The translations under genes were made by a program, and so were the position numbers. Of a stretch of 64,000 nucleotides of DNA, positions 33,898-43,183 are shown piece after piece. How positions within the stretch are numbered: position 1 is the stretch's first letter; every line of letters starts with the position of its first letter. Origin of the DNA: Flammeovirgaceae bacterium UBA2786 (lineage in GTDB: Bacteria > Bacteroidota > Bacteroidia > Cytophagales > Cyclobacteriaceae); NCBI GenBank assembly GCA_002352225.1, contig DEIA01000074.1, positions 44,798 through 108,797 of the forward strand, given 5' to 3'. Under the pieces are notes generated by a model. The model was not told where the DNA came from. It saw only the letters and a list, made by a program, of their open reading frames with translations, and searched no databases.

Positions 33898-35721
33898 ATG
33901 ATGATAGAAAACGACAAAGAGGTGCAGGAAGTGGGGCAGGATGATTCGCTACTTGTGCAAACCACACACCCGGAAGAAGAACTACACGAAGTGGAATCGG
34001 ATGATCACCACGATGTAGACTATTCGGGTTTTTCTAAGAGTGAATTGGTAGGTGCTGTTAAAGATTTAGCCAAAGAAGAAAACTTTAAAAAAGTTGATCT
34101 TGCCCTTAAAGAAATTAAGCATCTGTTTGATGATATACGGGCTACCGAACGAAAAGAAGCGTTAGAAAAATTTAAGGCTGATGGCGGCATTGAAGAAGAC
34201 TTTGAATACCGGTTGGATGAACTGGATCATACCTTCGATGCAACTGCTAAACTGATTCGGGATAGAAGAAATGAATACTTCCGCAACCTTGAAAACAGGA
34301 AGAATGAGAACCTGCGGAAGAAAAATGAAATTCTGGAGAGTTTACGCGCCTTAATTGATGGCGAGGATAGTGCTCATTCATTTCAGACGTTTAAAGAATT
34401 ACAACACGCCTGGAAACAGGTAGGCTCCGTTCCACCCGCACACATAAAAACGTTATGGGCCAATTATAATGCGCTGATCGATCGCTTCTATGACCATCGT
34501 AATATTTACTTCGAGCTTAAAGAGCTTGATCGAAAGAAAAACCTGGAAGCCAAGGTAGAGTTATGCGTACGGGCCGAACAATTAACCACCCGCGAACGAA
34601 TTAAAGATGCCGTTAAGGAATTGAACGAATTGCATAATGAATTCAAACACATTGGGCCTGTACCAAAAGAAGAGCAAGAAGAAGTATGGCAACGGTTTAA
34701 GGCAGCTTCGGATTTAGTGTATGCTAAACGCGATGAATTGATTGCCGGTTTACAAGTAGAACTCAAAACAAATTTTGAGACCAAATCAAAAATCGCAGAT
34801 GAGGTTCAGGCTTTTCAGCAGTTTGTTTCTGACAGAATTAAAGACTGGAATCAAAAAACACAGGAAATACTGGAGTTGCAAAAACGCTGGGATGGTGTTG
34901 GCGCTACGCCACGGGCAAAGTCTAAAGATCTTAATAAGAAATTCTGGTCTGCCTTTAAACAGTTTTTTCATAATAAGAATCAGTTTTTTAAGAAGTTAGA
35001 TGAAGAACGCGACAAAAATCTAAAGGCTAAGCAAAATCTGGTTGCACGCGCTATTGAGCTTAAAGCCAGCGATGACTGGATCAAAACTTCGCAGGAATTA
35101 AAACAGCTTCAATTACAATGGAAAGAAATTGGTCCGGTGCCCGAAAAGCAACGCGACAAGATTTATAAAGAATTCAAAGAAGCGTGCGATTTCTTTTTTG
35201 ATCAGCGAAGAGGCTCACAAGTAAAGGCAGATCAGGAGCAGGAAGAAAATCTGAAGAAAAAAGAAGTAATTATTGATGAGTTAATCTCGGCAGCAATAGC
35301 AGGTAACACTTCCGTAGAGCAATTAAACGAACTTCAGGGAAAGTTTAATGAGATCGGTTTCGTTCCCAAAAATTCAATCGCATCAGTAAAACAACGCTTT
35401 GCCGATGCTGTAGGTAAATATGTTAATACTATTTCCGGATTAAGTGATGGTGATAAAGAGCAGGCACTATTACAATCTCAATTGTACGGTCTGAAAAACG
35501 ATCCTCAGGCTGACCGCAAATTGTATCACAAAGAGCAAACCTTACGCAAACAGATTCAGAAGGCCGAGAACGACCTTTCTACCTTACGGAATAATCTCGA
35601 ATTCTTTGGGCGCTCTAAAAATGCCACCAAGCTCAAAGAAGAGTTTAATGATAAAATTGAGGAGGCCAATCAACATCTGGTTCAGCTAAAAAAACAACTA
35701 AAATTGCTGAAATCGGTGTGA
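33898..35721 (+). CDS. DUF349 repeat protein
   Basis: 607 residues, highly charged and helical throughout. After an acidic N-terminus (1-45) come about five DUF349 units of ~75 residues, each with a W-x6-P core (for example WKQVGSVPPAHIKTLW, WKEIGPVPEKQRDKIY). The C-terminus is coiled-coil. No enzyme motif; probably an elongated cytoplasmic scaffold. Two adjacent ATGs (33898, 33901) are possible starts. GAGGAG before them is a chance-like Shine-Dalgarno match. Confidence 0.85.
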   Translation: MMIENDKEVQEVGQDDSLLVQTTHPEEELHEVESDDHHDVDYSGFSKSELVGAVKDLAKEENFKKVDLALKEIKHLFDDIRATERKEALEKFKADGGIEEDFEYRLDELDHTFDATAKLIRDRRNEYFRNLENRKNENLRKKNEILESLRALIDGEDSAHSFQTFKELQHAWKQVGSVPPAHIKTLWANYNALIDRFYDHRNIYFELKELDRKKNLEAKVELCVRAEQLTTRERIKDAVKELNELHNEFKHIGPVPKEEQEEVWQRFKAASDLVYAKRDELIAGLQVELKTNFETKSKIADEVQAFQQFVSDRIKDWNQKTQEILELQKRWDGVGATPRAKSKDLNKKFWSAFKQFFHNKNQFFKKLDEERDKNLKAKQNLVARAIELKASDDWIKTSQELKQLQLQWKEIGPVPEKQRDKIYKEFKEACDFFFDQRRGSQVKADQEQEENLKKKEVIIDELISAAIAGNTSVEQLNELQGKFNEIGFVPKNSIASVKQRFADAVGKYVNTISGLSDGDKEQALLQSQLYGLKNDPQADRKLYHKEQTLRKQIQKAENDLSTLRNNLEFFGRSKNATKLKEEFNDKIEEANQHLVQLKKQLKLLKSV

Positions 35722-35727
35722 TTCGAC

Positions 35728-35757
35728 TTGCTTAAATCAATCGTTCCACTATTTTTG
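35728..35757 (+). promoter_or_regulatory. Bacteroidota-type promoter of the tRNA-Thr locus
   Basis: TTG (35728-35730), 19 bases, TATTTTTG (35750-35757). Transcription would begin near 35764, just before the broken tRNA copy. Confidence 0.65.
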
Positions 35758-35770
35758 CACCCTTGTTTTA

Positions 35771-35820
35771 CCTCCTTAGCTCAGCTGGTAGAGTCCCGAA
35801 ACTTCGGGATAATCAGTAAG
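35771..35820 (+). pseudogene. Broken tRNA-Thr copy with a palindrome replacing the anticodon arm
   Basis: CCTCCTTAGCTCAGCTGGTA and the next three bases (GAG) at 35771-35793 match the acceptor and D-arm of the intact tRNA-Thr 71 bases downstream exactly. The 5' anticodon strand and anticodon are replaced by TCCCGAAACTTCGGGA (35794-35809), a 16-base hairpin. After this, TAATCAGTAAGGTC again resembles the anticodon 3' strand of the real tRNA. The T-arm and 3' acceptor are missing. Confidence 0.8.
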
Positions 35821-35840
35821 GTCAAAGGAATATAAGAAAT

Positions 35841-35913
<73 letters not shown>

Positions 35914-35924
35914 CTTAGATCGCT

Positions 35925-35960
35925 AAAAACACTCGTAAAATTTGCGAGTGTTTTTTGTTT
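35925..35960 (+). terminator. Intrinsic terminator after tRNA-Thr
   Basis: 11-bp stem AAAAACACTCG / CGAGTGTTTTT with a 9-base loop, followed by more T-rich sequence. Confidence 0.85.
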
Positions 35961-36046
35961 TTAACTCGGGCCTCTGAATGCTTCACCAGCGGTAACATAG
36001 CGCATCTGGATTTTGGCAAAGAGCTTAACAAGAAAATACCTGTATT

Positions 36047-37039
36047 TTATCTACTCACCTTTTCGCGAAACAACCCTTTGTTATACTTATTCCGATAATC
36101 AATAGGCGTAAGACCAGAAAGTCTCTTAAATACCGAACGAAATGCTTTTGTATCGGTATACCCTACATCGTACATCACTTCACTAATGTTTTTACGGGTA
36201 GACTCAAAACTTCGTTTGGCGGCCTCAATCTTTACACGTTGAACATATTCTGTTACCGTATTAGAGGTTGCTTGTTTAAATCTCCGTTCAAAACTCCTGC
36301 GACTAATAGCAACCAGACCGGCCAGTTGATCTAGGGTAAGTTTTTCCTGATAATTTGCTTCAATAAATTCCTGAACCTTCTTTATTGCTTCATCGGTATG
36401 TGATTTCTGTCCACGAAAAATGGTAAATGCCGATTGGTTTTCACGATCGATATCAATAGCAAAATATTTTGCAGCAAGTATGGCTGTATCGCGATCGGTA
36501 TATTTCTCAACCAGGTGTAATAGAAGGTTCCAATATGAATTGGCTCCTCCGCTGGAATAAATCCTGTTTTCTTCTGTAATAATGCATCCATCTTTTACAG
36601 TTACATCTGGAAACATAGTTCTAAATTCGTTATAAAACGCCCAATGTGTTGAGCAGGATTTGCCACTAAGAAGCCCCGTAGAAGCAAGGAGAAATGCACC
36701 CACACATAATGATGCAACTTCGGCACCTTGCTCGTGTTGTTTCTTAATCCAGGGTATAAAATTCCGATTTTTATCAATGGCTGATTTCATATCTCCAAAC
36801 AAGGCCGGGATAATTATTAAATCAGTTTTAGTTACATCCTTCCACAACTTGTCTGCATGCACTGAAAAGACACCATCATGTAAACTAACCTCATGCTCGT
36901 TACCCACCAGGTGTATTTGAAACAAAGGCTGTTTGCCGGCTGCAACCAAAAACTGATTGGCAGCACTAAACGCATACCTCGGGTCGGCTACTGCTTCCAT
37001 TACGGCCAACTCCGGAACAAGAATTGAAATATGTTTCAT
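36047..37039 (-). CDS. GlxA-type AraC family transcriptional regulator
   Basis: 330 residues. An N-terminal DJ-1/PfpI (glutamine amidotransferase-like) domain (1-190) contains SLCVGAFLLASTGLLSGKSC. A C-terminal AraC double helix-turn-helix (225-320) contains LAGLVAISRRSFERRFKQ and DVGYTDTKAFRSVFKRLSGLTPIDYR. These regulators sense small metabolites through the PfpI-like domain. It diverges from a VOC-type gene, which is a plausible target across the 99-base gap. Confidence 0.9.
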   Translation of the reverse strand: MKHISILVPELAVMEAVADPRYAFSAANQFLVAAGKQPLFQIHLVGNEHEVSLHDGVFSVHADKLWKDVTKTDLIIIPALFGDMKSAIDKNRNFIPWIKKQHEQGAEVASLCVGAFLLASTGLLSGKSCSTHWAFYNEFRTMFPDVTVKDGCIITEENRIYSSGGANSYWNLLLHLVEKYTDRDTAILAAKYFAIDIDRENQSAFTIFRGQKSHTDEAIKKVQEFIEANYQEKLTLDQLAGLVAISRRSFERRFKQATSNTVTEYVQRVKIEAAKRSFESTRKNISEVMYDVGYTDTKAFRSVFKRLSGLTPIDYRNKYNKGLFREKVSR

Positions 37040-37138
37040 TGCATGTAAAGGTAGCAGGATTGGCTGGCGCGTCCAACCCTATATTCAGGCATAACCACAC
37101 CCTTTATCTTAACTCGTGAACCCGATCTTTGCCAAAAG

Positions 37139-37543
37139 ATGAATAAGATTGTTGTGTACTTAACTTTTAATGGTAATTGCACCGAAGCTATGCGGTTTTA
37201 TCAGAAGTGTCTTGGCGGGAAGTTACAAATTCAACGGTTGGGAGAAAGTCCTGCTTCTAATCAATTACCCAATTCCCTTAATCAATACGTTTTGCAGGCT
37301 AATCTGTGTAATGGAAGTGTAGAAATAATAGGAACTGACTTAGTAAGTGATGAAGGTCTTCAACGAGGTAATTCAGTTGCCATGATGTTAGTGTGTAAAT
37401 CCAAAAGAGAGATGAATCAATACTTCAAAAAACTCGCTATTGGCGGTAAAGTTTTAAGTCCTGTACAAAGAAATTTTTTTGGTGTATGGTTTGGTACATT
37501 GCAGGATCGGTATGAGAATTACTGGTTAATGCAGTATGTCTAA
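37139..37543 (+). CDS. PhnB-like VOC family protein
   Basis: 134 residues, one VOC module starting MNKIVVYLTFNGNCTEAMRFYQKCLGG and ending GTLQDRYENYWLMQ, the classical PhnB/3-demethylubiquinone methyltransferase-like pattern. Function unknown; many are of the glyoxalase fold without proven activity. Divergent from the AraC/GlxA regulator. Confidence 0.78.
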   Translation: MNKIVVYLTFNGNCTEAMRFYQKCLGGKLQIQRLGESPASNQLPNSLNQYVLQANLCNGSVEIIGTDLVSDEGLQRGNSVAMMLVCKSKREMNQYFKKLAIGGKVLSPVQRNFFGVWFGTLQDRYENYWLMQYV

Positions 37544-37549
37544 CTACCG

Positions 37550-39526
37550 TTAATAGTAACGTGGTAGTTGGATGGTGAACATTGAGCCTTCGCCTTCTTT
37601 ACTCTTTAATTTTACTTTTCCGTTTAAGCGATCTACAGAACGTTTTAGTATGTATAAACCAAGCCCGCTACCGGTTGTCTTTTCATTGGCTCTGTAAAAC
37701 ATTTCAAAAATATTTTCCTGATGCTCCTCAGGTATGCCAAGACCATTATCCTCAACTTCAACCAACACCATCGAATTAAGCCCTCTAATACTTACCCGAA
37801 CAAATGCTTCAGTATCTCTCGAATATTTAATAGAATTTTCGATCAGGTTTTGAAGGATTGCATTTAACATTACCCACTCGGCTTCATAGTCAATGTCGTG
37901 TGCTATTTCCTTTACAAATCTGATTTTTGAAAACTTACCTGTTCCCTGCAACGAACTTATACAGGAATCAACAAGTTTTACAAAATCAATTTTTTCGCGC
38001 GAAAGGTTTGTGTTATTCAAACGTGTGAGGTTAATCAAGCCCCGGATAATCTGATTTAACCGATCGACCTGTTCATGTTGGCGATCTAAATATTCCAGCG
38101 TTTGGGGGTTGTTTACTTCAAGTTTTGCCAGATTAGATAAACCTAATAAGGAGGTGATCGGCCCTTTTAAATCGTGCGAAATACGGTAGAAGAAACTATC
38201 CAACTCTGCATTCTTGGCTTCAATTATTTCCGACTGTCTCCTGATTGTTGCCAGGTTGGTTTGTAGTTCGGTATTAGCTTTTATCAGCTCTTCGGTGCGC
38301 TCGCGTACACGCTTCTCCAGTAATTCATTTGCACTTTGTTGGATTTTAAGTGCCTGTAGTTGAATTTCTTCTTTCTCTTGTTTATAGCGTCTGTATCTAT
38401 CGCCTAATGCAAATGCAATAATACTGGTTTCCATGGCGGCCCCAATTTCCACAAAGTGAGAGGTCCAAAAATTAAAATCAAATACACCACTGTTTCGCAA
38501 GGTTAATAGTAAACCACCAATAAGATAAATAGCCCAAGCTGCTATGTAGTAAGTTGCACTCTTATTTCCTTTTATTCGGCATACAATACCCGTAGTTAAA
38601 AATACTATTGTGCAAATGGTAATAAGATTGTTTCCTGCCGATGGCATTTGTTTCATAACCACCAGGAAAATGGACAATATGGACAAGGGAATTAAAACCA
38701 GAAGTATATAGTACATTGTTTTGCTATACTTGCGCACCTCGAGAAAACGAATTGTAAATATGCTTAAGACAATGCCTAAAACTCCCAGTGTAAGCCGACC
38801 CGTATAAAAATTGATCTGAGGATTTTCTGGCCAAAAGAATTTACCGGCATATCCTGTTGCGGAAGTAAAGATGAAGAAGGTACACACTATCGTACCCATG
38901 TAGAGGAGATAATTTGCTTGCTTTAAGCTTAGGTATATAAAAAAATTATAGAGAAACATAACCAGCAAAATCCCGTAAAAAATCCCGTACCATAAATCAT
39001 CGAAACGGGTATTGGCATGAAACACTTCTTTGTTCATGATGTAAACAGGAAATGTTTTAGGGCTAAGGCCTGTAATTTGGATGTATAGTTCACTGTTGTT
39101 TAGCGAATCAAAGCGCAAGGGTAATACATGGTTAGTGTGGGATATTGTCCGTTCGCTTTGTGGCACATAATATCCGCTTCGGGTATGTTGCCAGCCTGTA
39201 CTGGTTCTCTGATAATAATCAATATACTCCAAAAAGGGGGCAGGTATCTCCAGGTACCATGCTGAACTGGGCTGTGAGGTGTGCACGTTTATCCTGAGCC
39301 AGATTGGTTTTTTGAGGTATCCAAAAGTTAAGAAGCTATTACTTTTAGAAAGTGTTAAGCCGCGAACGTCATCAAAGGTTAGCCTTCCGGTAGAATCAAT
39401 CAGAACTTCTATATCCTTATCAATACGGTAAACCCGGGTTGTGTCATTTAATTCGACTTGCGAAAATGAAGTATTACAAGTTAACAACAAGATGAGTGCA
39501 GTAAAGGCGGCAACCGGGTTTCTCAT
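37550..39526 (-). CDS. 7TM-DISM sensor histidine kinase
   Basis: 658 residues. A signal peptide is followed by an extracellular 7TMR-DISM beta domain (about 30-165), seven membrane helices (about 185-390), a coiled coil (390-440), HisKA (RISHDLKGPITSLLGLSNLA) and HATPase (NLIENSIKYS, VEDNGLGIPEE, GSGLGLYI). It probably senses an extracellular ligand, perhaps carbohydrate. No response regulator is adjacent. The start may be GTG at 39532, overlapping the tyrS stop (TAGTG), or ATG at 39526, preferred because it gives a clean signal peptide. Confidence 0.92.
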   Translation of the reverse strand: MRNPVAAFTALILLLTCNTSFSQVELNDTTRVYRIDKDIEVLIDSTGRLTFDDVRGLTLSKSNSFLTFGYLKKPIWLRINVHTSQPSSAWYLEIPAPFLEYIDYYQRTSTGWQHTRSGYYVPQSERTISHTNHVLPLRFDSLNNSELYIQITGLSPKTFPVYIMNKEVFHANTRFDDLWYGIFYGILLVMFLYNFFIYLSLKQANYLLYMGTIVCTFFIFTSATGYAGKFFWPENPQINFYTGRLTLGVLGIVLSIFTIRFLEVRKYSKTMYYILLVLIPLSILSIFLVVMKQMPSAGNNLITICTIVFLTTGIVCRIKGNKSATYYIAAWAIYLIGGLLLTLRNSGVFDFNFWTSHFVEIGAAMETSIIAFALGDRYRRYKQEKEEIQLQALKIQQSANELLEKRVRERTEELIKANTELQTNLATIRRQSEIIEAKNAELDSFFYRISHDLKGPITSLLGLSNLAKLEVNNPQTLEYLDRQHEQVDRLNQIIRGLINLTRLNNTNLSREKIDFVKLVDSCISSLQGTGKFSKIRFVKEIAHDIDYEAEWVMLNAILQNLIENSIKYSRDTEAFVRVSIRGLNSMVLVEVEDNGLGIPEEHQENIFEMFYRANEKTTGSGLGLYILKRSVDRLNGKVKLKSKEGEGSMFTIQLPRYY

Positions 39527-39531
39527 CTGCA

Positions 39532-40815
39532 CTATTCAACAATAATGAGGTAATAATTCTTTTTTCCCTTTTGGGCCAATAAGTACTTGTTCTGCAATAA
39601 AGTAAAACCTGGTTTGGAGGCCGCATCGGTAAGTTTAATTTTATTAATACTCACACCACCACCCTGAATCATTTTACGGGCTTCCCCTTTTGAAGGAAAT
39701 ATGGTGGATTGTGTTAAATCCGCAAGCAGATCGGTTACAGTATTAACCGACTCGTAACCTGATTTTGAAATTTTAACCTGAGGCACACCTTCAAACACGG
39801 CTAAAAGAGTTTCTTCGTCTAACGCCTCAAGATCTTCTGTTACAGAATTTCCAAATAGAATAGAAGAGGCTTTAATGGCTTGTTCAAGATCGGCCGGGGA
39901 GTGCACACGGGCAGTAATGTCTTTAGCTAACGCAGTTTGCAACACCCGCAAGTGCGGGGCGGTTGCATGCTCTGCTGTTAGCAAATCAATTTCGTTTTTA
40001 TCTTTTAATGTAAAAATCCGGATAAAGGTGGCGGCATCTTCATCGGATGTATTGAGCCAGTATTGATAAAACTTGTAGGGAGAAGTTTTAGCTGGATCTA
40101 ACCAAACATTTCCGCCTTCGGTTTTCCCAAACTTGGTGCCATCTGCTTTTTTTATCAGTTGGGTGGTAAGGGCATAGGCTTCGCCATTATCCTTTCTTCT
40201 AATCAGTTCAGTACCGGTAACAATATTACCCCATTGATCGGACCCACCCATCTGAAGTTTACAATTCTTGTTTTTATAGAGCCAGTAAAAGTCGTACCCT
40301 TGTACCAGCTGATAACTGAATTCTGTAAAAGATAACCCTGACTCTAACCGCTTTTGTACAGAGTCTTTGGCCATCATATAATTGATGGTAATGTGTTTGC
40401 CTACATCGCGAATAAAATCGAGGAAACGGAATTCTTTAAACCAATCGTAGTTGTTAACCATTTCGGCTGCGTTGCTCGCCCCAGATGAAAAGTCGAGGAA
40501 TTTTTCGAGTTGTTTCTTTACCGATGCAACATTATGAGAAAGTACATCTTCCGATAACAGATTACGTTCTGCCGATTTACCAGATGGATCGCCTACCATG
40601 CCAGTTGCGCCCCCCACCAACACAAAAGGTTTATGCCCGCAGCGCTGGAATTGGAGCAGTGTCATAATCTGAACCAGATGGCCAATGTGCAAGGAATCGG
40701 CTGTAGGGTCAAAACCAATATAACCAGATGTAATTCCTTTTTTAAGTTCATCCTCTGTTCCCGGCATGATATCGTGCAGCATGCCGCGCCACTTCAATTC
40801 CTCAATAAAATTCAT
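39532..40815 (-). CDS. tyrS: Tyrosyl-tRNA synthetase
   Basis: 427 residues. Class I signature HIGH-like sequence appears as DSLHIGHLV and KMSKS-like as KFGKTEGG; the tyrosine-binding YQLVQGYDFYWLYKN and a C-terminal S4 domain are present. Charges tRNA-Tyr. It is the upstream gene of a unit with the 7TM-DISM kinase. Confidence 0.97.
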   Translation of the reverse strand: MNFIEELKWRGMLHDIMPGTEDELKKGITSGYIGFDPTADSLHIGHLVQIMTLLQFQRCGHKPFVLVGGATGMVGDPSGKSAERNLLSEDVLSHNVASVKKQLEKFLDFSSGASNAAEMVNNYDWFKEFRFLDFIRDVGKHITINYMMAKDSVQKRLESGLSFTEFSYQLVQGYDFYWLYKNKNCKLQMGGSDQWGNIVTGTELIRRKDNGEAYALTTQLIKKADGTKFGKTEGGNVWLDPAKTSPYKFYQYWLNTSDEDAATFIRIFTLKDKNEIDLLTAEHATAPHLRVLQTALAKDITARVHSPADLEQAIKASSILFGNSVTEDLEALDEETLLAVFEGVPQVKISKSGYESVNTVTDLLADLTQSTIFPSKGEARKMIQGGGVSINKIKLTDAASKPGFTLLQNKYLLAQKGKKNYYLIIVE

Positions 40816-40833
40816 TTCTATTTTAAATCAGCC

Positions 40834-40862
40834 CAAATATACGGTAGCTGATGCAATCAAAA
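40834..40862 (-). promoter_or_regulatory. Probable promoter of tyrS
   Basis: Minus strand TTTTG (40862-40858), 16 bases, TATATTTG (40841-40834). The -7 element is perfect; the spacer is one base short of the usual range. Confidence 0.5.
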
Positions 40863-41014
40863 TAATGGATTTTAATTGAAGTCAAAATTTATCATTAATA
40901 TCATTAATACCTATAAATCAACTATTTATAATAAGTAATCATTCGTTTATATTTAAAAGCCACAAAGAAATTGAGTACCAAGTAGTATCATTGAAGTTTA
41001 AACGCGAATAATCT

Positions 41015-41485
41015 ATGCAACAACCCGATTCACTTAACCTGGTAGCCGAATTTCATTCCACATTTAAACATCCAATACTACCCGTACCCGCCATTCCTGA
41101 TGAAAACCGGTGCAAACTTAGGGTGGCATTACTTGCCGAAGAACTTAAGGAGTTGGAGGTAGCTATTCTGGAAAAGGACATTGTGGGTATTGCCGATGCT
41201 TTCTGCGACCTGCAATACGTACTTTCTGGTGCAATACTGGAATTTGGGTTGGGCAATAAGTTTAATGCCTTGTTTGAAGAAGTTCAGCGTTCTAATATGA
41301 GTAAAGCCTGTACTTCTGAAGATGAAGCCAGGGCAACGGTAGAGCATTATCTGAAAAAGGACGGCACAGAATGCTATTATAAACAAGCCGGGGATAAGTG
41401 GCTCGTCTATCGCAAGTCAGACAATAAGACAATTAAATCGGTAGGGTATTCTCCGGCCAGCCTTGATGCCATAGTTAATGGCTGA
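41015..41485 (+). CDS. MazG/PRA-PH-like nucleoside triphosphate pyrophosphohydrolase
   Basis: 156 residues. The all-alpha NTP-PPase motif is visible: LLAEELKELEVAI (EExxE) and IADAFCDLQYVL (ExxD-type second half). The C-terminal 45 residues are an extension rich in lysine and tyrosine. Likely hydrolyses a nucleoside triphosphate to the monophosphate and pyrophosphate, in house-cleaning or nucleotide metabolism. The stop abuts the convergent gene's stop with no gap. Confidence 0.8.
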   Translation: MQQPDSLNLVAEFHSTFKHPILPVPAIPDENRCKLRVALLAEELKELEVAILEKDIVGIADAFCDLQYVLSGAILEFGLGNKFNALFEEVQRSNMSKACTSEDEARATVEHYLKKDGTECYYKQAGDKWLVYRKSDNKTIKSVGYSPASLDAIVNG

Positions 41486-41713
41486 TCACACATAAAACTC
41501 AAGTTGAAATACGGCATCCTGACCGCGCAGCGGTAGTGGATGAATGGCCAGGATGGTCATTTCGTTATAAGCCTTAATGAATTCCTGGCGGCTAATCCGA
41601 AGTTTGGTTACACCAGGTCGTACCTTATGGTACTGCATTCGGCCCGAACGGTTTGAAGTAGCAGAATACATGTATTCAAACCGGATAGGGATAGGAGAGG
41701 GGATGTACTTCAT
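41486..41713 (-). CDS. Small basic conserved-type hypothetical protein
   Basis: 75 residues, no recognisable domain. Composition is balanced and protein-like, with Tyr/Arg-rich N-terminus (KYIPSPIPIRFEYMYSATSNRSGR). No signal peptide or membrane helix. It is 11 bases downstream of the 82-residue gene in the same direction, suggesting a two-gene unit. Confidence 0.6.
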   Translation of the reverse strand: MKYIPSPIPIRFEYMYSATSNRSGRMQYHKVRPGVTKLRISRQEFIKAYNEMTILAIHPLPLRGQDAVFQLEFYV

Positions 41714-41724
41714 ACTTAATCAAA

Positions 41725-41973
41725 TCATGCATAAGCACGCTTGAAATCTTTGAGCAACAGGCTGTTATGAACCATATTGTATTGCGCTAACAACGAATAC
41801 GCCCACTGGGGCACGTAGTTAAATCTGTTTTCGTATTCCTCAATCTTGCCACACAGCTCGCGCACATAATACCGGATTTGATCCAGATTCCGGCAGTCGC
41901 CAGGGCGTTCAAAGTTTTTAGAAGTGAAATTCCTGAAGTCTGATTCAAGTTTTTTCTTTTCAAATTCGCTCAT
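41725..41973 (-). CDS. Small hypothetical protein, upstream gene of a pair
   Basis: 82 residues, helical and charged (MSEFEKKKLESDFRNFTSKNF...), no known domain recognised. A perfect palindrome lies 5 to 22 bases before its start, suggesting regulation at the promoter or leader. Followed by the 75-residue gene. Confidence 0.65.
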   Translation of the reverse strand: MSEFEKKKLESDFRNFTSKNFERPGDCRNLDQIRYYVRELCGKIEEYENRFNYVPQWAYSLLAQYNMVHNSLLLKDFKRAYA

Positions 41974-41977
41974 AGTG

Positions 41978-41995
41978 TTGTGTATTATTACACAA
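41978..41995. promoter_or_regulatory. Perfect palindrome upstream of the small gene pair
   Basis: TTGTGTA-TTAT-TACACAA, 7-bp arms with a 4-base centre, directly before the start at 41973 (minus strand). It has the size and symmetry of a dimeric regulator's operator. Confidence 0.45.
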
Positions 41996-42184
41996 TGATA
42001 TTGATTTTATGATATCAAATACAAATTTTATAGTGCAATATTTCACAAAATATTTCAAAACAACGAATCTAAGCTAAAATCAAGGTTTTACCTTCAATAC
42101 TTTTTAGTCTATCTGATCAAAGAATGGTTGTAAAAGCAGTACAGATTGGCTGTGCTAAATAGCCATCCGATCAAAATTCGCGGC

Positions 42185-42212
42185 TTGTTTTGTCGTTATT
42201 ATATTACCTTTA
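42185..42212 (+). promoter_or_regulatory. Promoter of the zinc-ribbon membrane protein gene
   Basis: TTG (42185-42187), 17 bases, TACCTTTA (42205-42212); one mismatch to TAnnTTTG, 21 bases before the ATG. Confidence 0.5.
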
Positions 42213-42233
42213 GAACTAAATTTTAACCTCAGT

Positions 42234-43130
42234 ATGGATACCCAAGATGAACTTGCGTTTGTAGATGGTTGGTACAATTTTATGTTGGTATCAGCTATTG
42301 TATGTGTTGTTATGGCTGTTGTTGTGTTTCTGGTTTATCATCTTAAGGTATCGCTTATCCGAACCTATAAGGACAAGCACGATTATGTAAATGCCCGGGA
42401 GATTAAGTGGGTAAACTGGGTTTTTGTTTTTCTGGGAATCTCAGTAGCCTGCGTTATTAACCTGTACGGTAAAGATGAAATAGGAGGACCTGGTATTGCT
42501 TTTTTTGTGCGATTTTTCTTCTCCATTTCAGGGGCTACGTTAATCATATATATAGCCTCTCTCATTCTTAAATATTATTACCCCACCCCCCTTCATAAGA
42601 AATTACGTAAGTTCAGGTATGCACCCCGCACTTCTTCAGCGGGTAATAAAATGAAACTACTTAGTGAAGATGAAGAGGATGTACATCTGAATGAGGGTAT
42701 GCAGGCCGAAGAAAATATTTTCTCCATTGACTATGACGTGTGGATTGACGAGAAAACCCAGGAAGTACGTATCGAAAAATATCAGGGGCATCTGATTTCT
42801 TTACAATGTAACAATTGTGGTTTTTACACTATGAAAGTACAACGCGAAGAGATTGTGGAACGCACAGAAGATGGTGCGCCTAAAGAGTTACTCAAACATT
42901 ATCAATGCTCATATTGCAAAAATGTGCGGGCTACACAGTTTTCAATTAGCCATAAAGAACAGGAAGATTATAAGCATGTAAAACCGAAATATCGTAAGAG
43001 CTCCAAAAACATAGAACTGATCAAAATAGACCTGCACTCTGCGTTAGGCGGCAAAAAATCGTTCGAATTCCAGTCCATCGAAGAGGTGCAAAAATTCCTG
43101 AATGAGTTCGATTTCGATAAAGTTTCCTGA
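42234..43130 (+). CDS. Membrane protein with a cytoplasmic zinc-ribbon-like domain
   Basis: 298 residues. Three membrane helices lie at about 15-38, 56-74 and 84-108. The soluble part has two CxxC pairs (CNNCGFYTMKV and CSYCKNVRAT, about 188-228) as in a zinc ribbon, then a charged tail. No family was recognised. The protease gene follows 53 bases downstream on the same strand, so the two may be co-transcribed. Confidence 0.75.
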   Translation: MDTQDELAFVDGWYNFMLVSAIVCVVMAVVVFLVYHLKVSLIRTYKDKHDYVNAREIKWVNWVFVFLGISVACVINLYGKDEIGGPGIAFFVRFFFSISGATLIIYIASLILKYYYPTPLHKKLRKFRYAPRTSSAGNKMKLLSEDEEDVHLNEGMQAEENIFSIDYDVWIDEKTQEVRIEKYQGHLISLQCNNCGFYTMKVQREEIVERTEDGAPKELLKHYQCSYCKNVRATQFSISHKEQEDYKHVKPKYRKSSKNIELIKIDLHSALGGKKSFEFQSIEEVQKFLNEFDFDKVS

Positions 43131-43183
43131 AACCGGCATCCTGTTTGTTACCCCTTCCGTTACTAACTGAAATTAAACTGACT

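Noticed and set aside
40816..41014. T-box or other tRNA-sensing leader before tyrS
   Set aside because: The promoter lies close to the start and leaves no room for such a leader.
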